Assembly (NCBI GenBank): GCA_910585805.1
Contig: CAJUFB010000004.1
Span: 45,372 to 109,371 of the forward strand
Direction: 5' to 3'
Length of the DNA stretch: 64,000 nt
DNA from: an uncultured Acetatifactor sp.
GTDB lineage: Bacteria; Bacillota; Clostridia; Lachnospirales; Lachnospiraceae
A model generated the notes under the pieces. It saw only the letters and a list, made by a program, of their open reading frames with translations, had not been told where the DNA came from and ran no database searches. Within the stretch, counting starts at the first letter, position 1, and each line of letters begins with the position of its first letter. Position numbers and translations under genes: made by a program. Of the stretch, positions 52,721 to 60,570 are shown in pieces.

Positions 52721-52954
52721 ACATTTTCGTATGATTATATGAAACTTGCATGGCACATGCTGCCGTAAAAGCAGATCTGGCCAGGAATAGTACTCCACAT
52801 CAGATCTTGTCAACGTTGGCTGCCGAAGATGCAGGCAGCAAATATGTGCGGTGCGACTGGCTTATCAAAATAGTGGCGCTTGTTCTTAACGGCCCCTGGG
52901 TTCATGCTGAAATAGATGCGGCACAAAGCCCGGGCCATACAGCTGTGAAAATTA
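52721..52954. other. gap without recognisable gene
   Basis: A plus-strand open frame runs from 52750 into the family 1 element at 52955, but it has no ribosome-binding site and no known domain, and its last third is the repeat itself. It may be a decayed gene fragment. Confidence 0.4.
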
Positions 52955-53052
52955 TACTGCAGGCCGCCAGGATTTACAGTGATGCCTCCGGGAAAATACC
53001 TGGCTGGCGGTCTGCAGTCGGGTTGTACTGCAAATTCCACCGATGCACAGTA
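52955..53052. mobile_element. MITE-like element, family 1, copy C
   Basis: 98 bp in the opposite orientation to copies A and B, again flanked by TA (52953-52954 and 53053-53054). It contains CTGGCGGTCTGCAGTCGGGT, the reverse of the left arm of copy B. Confidence 0.85.
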
Positions 53053-53060
53053 TAAATCAC

Positions 53061-53109
53061 AAAAATCCCGCAAATCCGTCAGCTAAAGCTTTCCGGTTTT
53101 GCGGGATTT
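53061..53109 (-). terminator. butyrate operon terminator
   Basis: On the minus strand, the stem AAATCCCGCAAA/TTTGCGGGATTT is followed by TTTGTG. It lies 123 bases past the etfA stop. Confidence 0.85.
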
Positions 53110-53231
53110 CGCATTTATTTTATCACTTAGTCAAAAAAACATTTGCTCTTCCATGTAAAGGCATATGATTTACAGCAAACGGACAGATGCTCGAACTGTC
53201 CCGACAGCCTCTGCCTTATATCCGCACATGC

Positions 53232-54278
53232 TTAGTTCTTTGCAGCCATCTCTGCGCGCAGCTTCTCAGTCAGAGCAGGCACGATCTTGTTCAGGTCGCC
53301 TACAATGCCGAAATCAGCCACATCAAAGATAGGAGCCGTATCATCCTTGTTGATGGCAATGATGATATCCGACTCTTCCATACCTGCCAGATGCTGGATG
53401 GCGCCGGAAATACCGATTGCAAAGTACACATTGGGACGAACGGTCTTGCCGGTCTGTCCAACCTGCAGATCCTTGGGCTTCCAGCCTGCGTCCACTACTG
53501 CACGGGAGCAGCTCACCGTACCGCCGATCACTTCTGCCAGTTCCTCCAGCATCTTGAAATTCTCAGCATTGCCCATTCCACGGCCACCGGATACCAGGAT
53601 CTTGGCGTCCATGATATCAACGGTCTCGGATACAGCCTTCACAACCTCCAGGATCTCCACATAATTATTGTTGGGTGTAAATCCGGGATTGAACTCTTCC
53701 ACATTTGCCTTTACGCCGGCCTGTCTCTCCTTCTTCTGCATAACACCGGGACGTACCGTTGCCATCTGAGGACGGAAATCAGGGCATGCAATGGTAGCAA
53801 TGGTATTGCCGCCGAAAGCAGGACGAGTCATCAGCAGCTGATTGTGCTTCTGCTCCTTGCCGGGAACAGGATTCAGCGGGAAATCACCGATATCCAGCTG
53901 TGTACAGTCTGCAGTCAGACCGGTATGGATCCTTGCGGAAACCCTGGGACCAAGGTCGCGTCCAATGGCAGTCGCGCCTACCAGGAAGATTTCCGGCTTA
54001 TACTTGTTGATCACGGAGGCCAGTGCATGCGCGTAAGGCTCGGTCCTGTACTCTTTCAGTTCGGGATCGTCCACTACGATCACCCTGTCTGCACCGTACT
54101 CAGCCAGTTCATCTGCCAGACCCTTTACATCGCTTCCCACCAGTACAGCAGTCACCTCGGTGCCAAGGTCTGCCGCCAGATCCTTGCCCTTGCCGATCAA
54201 TTCAAAAGCAATGCTGTTGACGATATTGTCTACCTGCTGTGCGAAGACATATACGCCCTTATATTCTTCTAAATTCAT
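53232..54278 (-). CDS. etfA: electron transfer flavoprotein, alpha subunit
   Basis: 348 residues from the ATG after AGGAGGAAAAACA; a longer frame reads only into a repeat. The C-terminal FAD-binding domain has LVSGGRGMGNAENFKMLEEL, SRAVVDAGW and GQTGKTVRPNVYFAIGISGA. With EtfB and butyryl-CoA dehydrogenase it forms the electron-bifurcating complex that reduces crotonyl-CoA and ferredoxin with NADH. It is the last gene of the butyrate operon. Its ribosome-binding site is joined to a family 3 repeat. Confidence 0.97.
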   Translation of the reverse strand: MNLEEYKGVYVFAQQVDNIVNSIAFELIGKGKDLAADLGTEVTAVLVGSDVKGLADELAEYGADRVIVVDDPELKEYRTEPYAHALASVINKYKPEIFLVGATAIGRDLGPRVSARIHTGLTADCTQLDIGDFPLNPVPGKEQKHNQLLMTRPAFGGNTIATIACPDFRPQMATVRPGVMQKKERQAGVKANVEEFNPGFTPNNNYVEILEVVKAVSETVDIMDAKILVSGGRGMGNAENFKMLEELAEVIGGTVSCSRAVVDAGWKPKDLQVGQTGKTVRPNVYFAIGISGAIQHLAGMEESDIIIAINKDDTAPIFDVADFGIVGDLNKIVPALTEKLRAEMAAKN

Positions 54279-54286
54279 TGTTTTTC

Positions 54287-54518
54287 CTCCTATTTCAGTT
54301 CCGCATCTGACCCTCCCGATACCCAGGCACAGGCAGAGTATTTTCGTCCGCACAGGAATCGCGTCCGCAAATCCTCCGGGGTGTTGTACGGGTCAGGTGC
54401 TGTTATTAGATTCCATTTCTGACCCTCCGGGTACTCAGGCACGGGCAATGTATTTCCGGCCGCACAGGAATCGCGTCCGCAAATCCTCCGGGGTACTCTG
54501 CAGGTCAGATACTGGTAT
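54287..54518. repeat. repeat family 3, tandem copies C1 and C2
   Basis: Two units side by side sharing GCACAGGAATCGCGTCCGCA and AATCCTCCGGGGT, with arms CTGACCC/GGGTCAG. They fill most of the gap between etfB and etfA. The left edge is TCCTATTTCAGTTCCGCA, fused to the etfA ribosome-binding site. Confidence 0.8.
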
Positions 54519-54583
54519 TAAAGTCGCCGCACGACAGCACTAAAGAACGAAGCTGCTTCGGCGCCGCTGTTTTTCATATCAGA

Positions 54584-55366
54584 TCAGATCACATGCTTCA
54601 CTTTCAGCTTGTCAACAATATAATCAACAGCCTCTGTCGGATCCAGAGTAACCTTCTCTCCAGCACCCTTTCTCACCTTATCAGAAGCCTTTGCGATCTG
54701 GGTGGGTGAGCCCTTCAGACCCAGGTTGGAATCCTCTACATCCTTAAGATCATTTCTGCCCCAGACAGTGATCTCTGACTTGAAAGCGTCAAAGATTCCG
54801 CCGGGAGTCATATATCTGGGCTCGTTCAGTTCTGCCAGGGCAGTAATCAGGCAGGGCATCTTAGCCTTCAGCACATGATATCTGTCATCATACTGACGCT
54901 CAACGATAACGCTGTCTCCCTCGATCTTCAGGTTCTGTGCATAGGAGATCACCGGAATATTCAGATGCTCGGAAATCTGAGGGCCTACCTGCGCGGTATC
55001 ACCGTCGATAGCCTGACGTCCGGTGATGATCAGGTCATATTCCATATTGCGCAACGCGCCTGCCAGAGTCTGGGAAGTAGCCCAGGTATCCGCGCCGCCC
55101 AGCACCCTGTCAGTTACCAGTACACCCTTGTCGGCACCCATGGCCATAGCCTCGCGCAATACATCCTCCGCCTTGGGAAGCCCCATGGTCAGAACCGTAA
55201 CCTCTGCGCCGTACTGATCCTTTAATCTGAGCGCTGCTTCCAGACCGGCCTTGTCATCAGGATTCATAATGGTCATCATTGCAGCTCTGTCCAGAGTACC
55301 GTCGGGATTGAACTTCACGCCGCCCTTGGTATCGGGAACCTGCTTAATACAAACAACAACTTTCAT
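54584..55366 (-). CDS. etfB: electron transfer flavoprotein, beta subunit
   Basis: 260 residues, full length. It starts MKVVVCIKQVPDTKGGVKFN. The AMP/FAD-binding part has LIITGRQAIDGDTAQVGPQI. In bifurcating Etf this subunit holds the FAD that takes the hydride from NADH. A 305-base gap filled with repeats lies between it and etfA, yet both belong to one operon by order and strand. Confidence 0.97.
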   Translation of the reverse strand: MKVVVCIKQVPDTKGGVKFNPDGTLDRAAMMTIMNPDDKAGLEAALRLKDQYGAEVTVLTMGLPKAEDVLREAMAMGADKGVLVTDRVLGGADTWATSQTLAGALRNMEYDLIITGRQAIDGDTAQVGPQISEHLNIPVISYAQNLKIEGDSVIVERQYDDRYHVLKAKMPCLITALAELNEPRYMTPGGIFDAFKSEITVWGRNDLKDVEDSNLGLKGSPTQIAKASDKVRKGAGEKVTLDPTEAVDYIVDKLKVKHVI

Positions 55367-55561
55367 TGTATTTTCACTCCTTATTTTCTATTTTCATGTG
55401 AACCCGTTGCTTTCTCACAATTCTTACAATTCCATGCCTCCGAAGACGCCTCCGCAAATAAATCGCTCCTCCCTGCAGCGGAATTGCATGCCCCCGCATC
55501 CCTTAAAAAAGCTCACTTCAAAGAAAGCAGCTTTCCCCTGGAACGCAGGCAGCCGGAATTA

Positions 55562-56713
55562 TTACTTCAACAATGCAGCGCTGATAACCATACGCTGAAC
55601 TTCACTGGTACCTTCGTAGATCTCGGTGATCTTGGCATCACGCATCATGCGTTCCACATCGTACTCTCTCGTATAACCGTAGCCGCCGTGCAGCTGAACA
55701 GCCTTCGTGGTAACTTCCATGGCAACCTCTGCAGCGTAAAGCTTAGCCTGGGCAGCCTCGAAACCGTACTCTTTCTGTGAAGCCTTCGCCATGGCAGCTT
55801 TGTATACCAGAAGCTGGGCAGCCTGTACCTTGGTAGCCATGTCAGCCAGCTGGAACTGGGTATTCTGCAGAGCTGCGATAGGCTTGCCGAACTGCTTTCT
55901 CTCCTTGGTATATTCAACGGTTCTCTCCAGAGCGCCCTCAGCGATACCGAGTGCCTGTGCGGCAATACCGATACGCCCGCCGTCCAGAGTATGCATGGCA
56001 ATCTTGAAGCCCTGGCCCAGCTTGCCCAGCATATTCTCCTTGGGAACGCGGCAGTCTGTGAAGATCAGCTCATATGTAGAGGAGCCGCGGATACCCATTT
56101 TCTTCTCCTTGGTACCGAAGGTAAATCCGGGTGTTCCCTTCTCTACGATAAAGGAAGTAATCTCCTTGATCTTTCTGCCTCTCTTCTCAATCGTTCCTGT
56201 TACGGCAAAGATTACATACACATCCGCTTCCTTGCCGTTGGTGATAAAGATCTTGGAGCCGTTGATGATATAGTCATCCCCGTCTGCCACAGCCTTGGTC
56301 TGCTGTCCCTGGGCGTCTGTACCGGCGCCGGGCTCTGTCAGTCCGAAAGCGCCCAGCTTCTCGCCCTTTGCAAGGGGAACCAGGTACTTCTGCTTCTGCT
56401 CTTCCGTACCGAATGTCATGATAGGATCGCAGCACAGGGAAGTATGAGCGGACACGATAACGCCTGTAGTACCGCACACCTTGGAAAGCTCTTCCACGCA
56501 CATGACGTAGGTCAGAGGATCGCAGCCCTGTCCGCCGTACTCCTTGGGAACGGGGATGCCCAGAAAACCGTTCTTTGCCATCTTCCGGACGGTTTCTCTG
56601 GGGAATTCTTCTGTTTCATCCACCTCCTGAGCCAGCGGCTTTACTTCTTTTTCGGCAAAGTCCCTGAAAAGGGTACGTGCCATTTCATGTTCTTTTCGCA
56701 ACGTAAAATCCAT
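55562..56713 (-). CDS. bcd: butyryl-CoA dehydrogenase (short-chain acyl-CoA dehydrogenase)
   Basis: 383 residues, full length. Motifs: GLTEPGAGTDAQGQQTKAV, and the C-terminal block QLHGGYGYTREYDVERMMRD followed by ITEIYEGTSEVQR with the catalytic Glu. It reduces crotonyl-CoA to butyryl-CoA with electrons from the Etf pair. It is the fourth gene of the operon and lies after an unusually long spacer of 518 bases from hbd. Confidence 0.97.
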   Translation of the reverse strand: MDFTLRKEHEMARTLFRDFAEKEVKPLAQEVDETEEFPRETVRKMAKNGFLGIPVPKEYGGQGCDPLTYVMCVEELSKVCGTTGVIVSAHTSLCCDPIMTFGTEEQKQKYLVPLAKGEKLGAFGLTEPGAGTDAQGQQTKAVADGDDYIINGSKIFITNGKEADVYVIFAVTGTIEKRGRKIKEITSFIVEKGTPGFTFGTKEKKMGIRGSSTYELIFTDCRVPKENMLGKLGQGFKIAMHTLDGGRIGIAAQALGIAEGALERTVEYTKERKQFGKPIAALQNTQFQLADMATKVQAAQLLVYKAAMAKASQKEYGFEAAQAKLYAAEVAMEVTTKAVQLHGGYGYTREYDVERMMRDAKITEIYEGTSEVQRMVISAALLK

Positions 56714-57231
56714 GATCTACATTCCTCCATCTATACTTTATCTGAATTCCGACAGCACGGGCCAACGGCCTCTCCACTGTCTGTCTGCTGTCAAAAACAA
56801 CAGGTAAGAACTACCAGCAAATTTTGCTGTACATACCGCTACGCACAGCACGGAATCACTACAATCTCTGCCGTTGTAGTGATCCCGCATCATTATAAAC
56901 AACCTTCCGCCGCCAACGCAGCCGGCAAAACCGGAATCCACGGCGTAATTCAAGCTGAGCTCACAGTAACCCCCCATGCAACGGGCTGCTCCACCTTGTA
57001 TGAAAGTCTGGGAGTTTACTGTGCACACACACAAACCCGCAGGGCGTGCCGCCTTTGGGAAGCGGGTCTGGCGCACAGCCGTCTTGCAAAATGAGCAGGG
57101 GCTCATTTTGACTGCGCGTTTTCCGCAGGCAGGATTCAAGACTTTCACAGTAAATCCATACATCCGGCCGATTACCTCACATAAAAGCAGGGCAATAAAA
57201 GGGCAGGATACAATACTTTCACATCAAATCC
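56714..57231. other. 518-base spacer between hbd and bcd with foldbacks
   Basis: Two perfect 10-bp foldbacks stand out: ATCACTACAA/TTGTAGTGAT (56855-56883) and CAAAATGAGC/GCTCATTTTG (57087-57110). The phrase TTTCACAGTAAATCC also occurs near 57140 and in altered or inverted form elsewhere in the spacer. A minus-strand open frame across it (56738-57163) is Cys/Gly-rich with no ribosome-binding site and looks like repeat sequence rather than a gene. Confidence 0.55.
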
Positions 57232-58074
57232 TTACTTCCTGCTGTAATCATAGAACCCTGCGCCGGTCTTCTTGCCCAGCTTGCCGGCACGTACCATCTT
57301 GCGGAGCAGGGGATGAGGACGATACTTGGGATCGCCGGTCTCATTCTGCAACACTTCCATGATGGCAAGCACGATATCAAGTCCAACCAGGTCGCCCAGA
57401 GCCAGAGGTCCCATGGGATGGGATGCGCCAAGCTTCATGGCGGTATCGATATCTTCCACGCTGGCAATTCCTTCTGCGTAGATGCCGATCGCTTCGTTGA
57501 TCATGGGGATCAGTATCCTGTTTACCACAAAACCGGGAGCTTCTTTTACTTCTACGGGAGTCTTGCCGATCTCTGTGGCGATAGTTTTGATCTTCTCCAC
57601 CAGCTCGTCAGGTGTATTTGCGCCTGCAATTACTTCCACCAGCTTCATCCTGTCAGCAGGATTGAAGAAATGCATACCGATCATAGGCCTGTCAAGTCCG
57701 GCGCCGATCTCGGTGATGGAAAGAGATGATGTATTGGTGGCAAAAATGCACTCGGGCTTCACGATCTCCTGAAGTTCCTTGAAGGTGGTCTTCTTGATCT
57801 GCATGTTCTCGGGAGCAACCTCGATAACAAGGTCACAGTCGGTGCAGATATCCTTCAGTCCAGTAACGATCCTGGCAGAAATGGCGTCCGCCTTCTCCTG
57901 TGTAATCTTCTCCTTGCCTACGAGAAAGTTCAGGTTCTTCAGAATCCTGGCCTTGCCGCCGTCTGCAAATTCCTGCTTGATGTCGCACAAAGCCACTTCA
58001 TAACCGTCTGTCATGGCAAATGCCTGCGCAATTCCGGCTCCCATGGTGCCTGCACCGATAATACCTACTTTCAT
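57232..58074 (-). CDS. hbd: 3-hydroxybutyryl-CoA dehydrogenase
   Basis: 280 residues. The N-terminal NAD(P)-binding fold is KVGIIGAGTMGAGIAQAFA. The catalytic His lies in PMIGMHFFNPADRMKLVEVI. The C-terminal helical domain has GFVVNRILIPMINEA and GLDIVLAIMEVL. It reduces acetoacetyl-CoA to 3-hydroxybutyryl-CoA. Third gene of the operon, between crt and bcd. Confidence 0.97.
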   Translation of the reverse strand: MKVGIIGAGTMGAGIAQAFAMTDGYEVALCDIKQEFADGGKARILKNLNFLVGKEKITQEKADAISARIVTGLKDICTDCDLVIEVAPENMQIKKTTFKELQEIVKPECIFATNTSSLSITEIGAGLDRPMIGMHFFNPADRMKLVEVIAGANTPDELVEKIKTIATEIGKTPVEVKEAPGFVVNRILIPMINEAIGIYAEGIASVEDIDTAMKLGASHPMGPLALGDLVGLDIVLAIMEVLQNETGDPKYRPHPLLRKMVRAGKLGKKTGAGFYDYSRK

Positions 58075-58263
58075 TGAAAGTTCCTCCTTATTCTATGTTG
58101 AATTCAACTTAACCAGCTTATGTACTGCTGTCTGTTTTGCGTCTGCCCTGATCCGGTTCGTAAATCCGTTGTCCTTCCGCAACGGCGCCTTCTCTTTCCG
58201 GTTTCATCGCCGCCGTGCCGGACGGGAGAGGATATGCGCCGGAAGAGCGTCTCTATCCCGGAA

Positions 58264-59049
58264 TTATTTATTCCGGAACGGCTCTTTCACCTTTTCCTTG
58301 TTTTTGTCAAGGAAAAATGCCATGCCGTACTTCTGATCCTCTGTCTCAAAGCAGTCTCCGAAGAGCTTCTCTTCGATGACGATTGCTTCATCCATATTCA
58401 CATCCAGACCGTCATTGATGGCTTTCTTGCAGTTGCGGACAGCAATGGGCGCATTCTTTGCGATACCTGCCGCCATCTTCTCCGCTGCGGGAAGCAGTTC
58501 CTCCTGAGGATATACCGCATTCACCAGACCGATCCTGTATGCCTCGTCAGCCTTGATATTGCGCGCGGTATAGATCATCTGCTTCGCCATGCCGGCCCCC
58601 ACCAGACGAGCCAGTCTCTGGGTACCGCCGAAACCGGGCGTAATTCCCAGACCCACTTCGGGCTGGCCGAATACGGCATTATCAGAACAGATCCTGATAT
58701 CGCAGCTCATGGAGATCTCGCATCCGCCGCCCAGTGCAAAACCATTAACCGCAGCGATCACAGGGATCGGGAATGTCTCCAGCTTACGGAATACATCATT
58801 TCCCTTCTTGCCGAAAGCTTCGCCCTCTGCCTTTGTCAGTGTGCTCATCTCCCCGATATCCGCGCCGGCTACAAAAGACTTCTGTCCTGCTCCGGTGAGA
58901 ATCAGACAGCGTACCGTCTCCAGATCCACTGCGTCAAGGGTCTGATCCAACTCGTCCAGCACAGCGGAATTCAGAGCGTTCAGTGCCTTCTCCCGGTTGA
59001 TCGTGATAACGGCATACGCCCCTTTTTGCTCATACAATACAAATTCCAT
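58264..59049 (-). CDS. crt: crotonase (3-hydroxybutyryl-CoA dehydratase)
   Basis: 261 residues. The oxyanion-hole segments are KSFVAGADIGEMS and NGFALGGGCEISMSCDIRI. The catalytic Glu lies in GQPEVGLGITPGFGGTQRL. It dehydrates 3-hydroxybutyryl-CoA to crotonyl-CoA. Second gene of the operon. Its ribosome-binding site carries the TATTCCAGTTCCGCA module of family 3 without the rest of the repeat. Confidence 0.97.
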   Translation of the reverse strand: MEFVLYEQKGAYAVITINREKALNALNSAVLDELDQTLDAVDLETVRCLILTGAGQKSFVAGADIGEMSTLTKAEGEAFGKKGNDVFRKLETFPIPVIAAVNGFALGGGCEISMSCDIRICSDNAVFGQPEVGLGITPGFGGTQRLARLVGAGMAKQMIYTARNIKADEAYRIGLVNAVYPQEELLPAAEKMAAGIAKNAPIAVRNCKKAINDGLDVNMDEAIVIEEKLFGDCFETEDQKYGMAFFLDKNKEKVKEPFRNK

Positions 59050-59056
59050 GTCATTC

Positions 59057-59074
59057 TCCTATTCCAGTTCCGCA
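59057..59074. repeat. family 3 end module at crt start
   Basis: TCCTATTCCAGTTCCGCA, the same block as at the starts of etfA, jetB2, the MATE gene and the small DUF3006-like gene. Only this end of the repeat is preserved here. Confidence 0.65.
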
Positions 59075-59167
59075 ATCTTCCGTCCATTGCCGCGAAACTT
59101 ATTTTCAGCAAAGGAAGAATGTCTCTGATAGGAGCCATTCTTCCTGTTAATTATCATGAAGTTATTC

Positions 59168-60352
59168 TCAGTCCTCAATCTTCACGATGGTGGAGCAGCC
59201 CATACCGCCGCCGATACACAGGGTTGCAAGACCTGTCTTTGCACCCTTGGCCTGCATCTCATGAAGCAGCGTCACCAGGATACGGCATCCGGAAGCGCCT
59301 ACCGGATGTCCCAGAGCGATAGCGCCGCCGTTGGGGTTCAGCTGTTTATCCACATCTATCCCCAGATCCTTGCCTACTGCCACGGATTGTGCGGCAAATG
59401 CCTCGTTTGCCTCGATGATGTCAAAATCTTCGATCTTCATGCCGGTCCTGGCCATAACCTTCTTCGTAGCGGCAACGGGGCCGATACCCATAACTTCGGG
59501 ACGAACGCCTGCAAGAGCGCCTGCCACGAAAGTAGCCATGGGCTTTACGCCGAGTTCTTTTGCCTTCTCTTCGCTCATGACAACAATAGCAGCCGCACCG
59601 TCATTGATGCCGGAAGCGTTGCCGGCGGTCACAAAGCCGTCCTTATTGATGGGGCGAAGCTTTGCAAGGCCTTCGATGGTAGAGCCGGCGCGGGGACCCT
59701 CATCCACCTTGAACTCAATGGTTTCCTTCTTTTTCTTCACCATAACGGGAACGATCTCGGCGTCAAATGCGCCGGCCTTCTGAGCAGCCTCGGCCTTCTG
59801 CTGGCTCTTCAGCGCGAACTCGTCCAGTTCCTCGCGGGTCAGACCCCACTCACGGCAGATATTGTCGGCCGTCGTGATCATATGGTAATCATTGAAAGCA
59901 TCCCACAGCGCGTCTTTGATCATGGTATCGACCAGTGTGCCGTTGTTCATCCTGTAGCCGTAACGGGCCTGAGGAACCGCATAAGGAGCCATGGACATAT
60001 TTTCCATACCGCCTGCCACCACGATGTCGGCATCTCCTGCCATGATCATCTGAGCCGCCTGGTTCACACAGTTCAGGCCGGAACCGCACACTACATTCAT
60101 GGTAACGGCAGGTACCTCAATGGGAAGGCCTGCCCTGATGGATGCCTGACGGGCCACGTTCTGTCCCTGCGCCGCCTGGATGACACATCCCATGTAAACC
60201 TGATCTACGTCCTCAGGCTTCACTCCTGCCCTGTTCAGGGCTTCCCTGATAACGATTGCCCCCAGTTCCACTACGGGAGTCGTGCTCAATGTGCCGCCCA
60301 TGGTACCGATAGCGGTACGGCATGCACCGGCTAAAACTACTTTCTTTGCCAT
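59168..60352 (-). CDS. thl: acetyl-CoA acetyltransferase (thiolase)
   Basis: 394 residues from the ATG after GGAGGAAAAACAA; an ATG five codons upstream overlaps this site. Active-site residues: Cys in NVVCGSGLNCVNQA, His in LGHPVGASGCRI, and the second Cys in LCIGGGMGCSTIV. It joins two acetyl-CoA to acetoacetyl-CoA. First gene of the butyrate operon, with its own promoter. Confidence 0.97.
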   Translation of the reverse strand: MAKKVVLAGACRTAIGTMGGTLSTTPVVELGAIVIREALNRAGVKPEDVDQVYMGCVIQAAQGQNVARQASIRAGLPIEVPAVTMNVVCGSGLNCVNQAAQMIMAGDADIVVAGGMENMSMAPYAVPQARYGYRMNNGTLVDTMIKDALWDAFNDYHMITTADNICREWGLTREELDEFALKSQQKAEAAQKAGAFDAEIVPVMVKKKKETIEFKVDEGPRAGSTIEGLAKLRPINKDGFVTAGNASGINDGAAAIVVMSEEKAKELGVKPMATFVAGALAGVRPEVMGIGPVAATKKVMARTGMKIEDFDIIEANEAFAAQSVAVGKDLGIDVDKQLNPNGGAIALGHPVGASGCRILVTLLHEMQAKGAKTGLATLCIGGGMGCSTIVKIED

Positions 60353-60413
60353 TTGTTTTTCCTCCAATGATTAGTTTGTTGATTGTTATTTTTTTGTCAG
60401 ATTAACTTCTTCC

Positions 60414-60442
60414 AGTTTAGCATAGTCCTTGTCTATTTGCAA
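60414..60442 (-). promoter_or_regulatory. butyrate operon promoter
   Basis: On the minus strand, TTGCAA, 17 bases, then TAAACT, about 62 bases upstream of thl. I could not find a clear Rex operator beside it. Confidence 0.75.
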
Positions 60443-60570
60443 TCACTTTCCAATTAAATTTTGATAAAATGAGGTTTTCCTGCTCATTTTGTGCGCATCC
60501 CGTTACCGTTTACGGCAAGGCCGTGAAAAGTAACGTTCGATACAGGAACCGAAGTTGATACCCCCGGTTC

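Noticed and set aside
52750..53055. 101-codon plus-strand frame before copy C of family 1
   Set aside because: No start signal, and its end is encoded by the repeat; at best a gene fragment.
56738..57163. Cys-rich 141-codon minus-strand frame in the hbd-bcd spacer
   Set aside because: No ribosome-binding site, foldback-rich DNA, composition unlike a protein; treated as repeat sequence.
60361..60445. Rex operator for the butyrate operon
   Set aside because: I looked for TTGTTAA-N4-TTAACAA near the thl promoter and found only weak, unpaired half matches.
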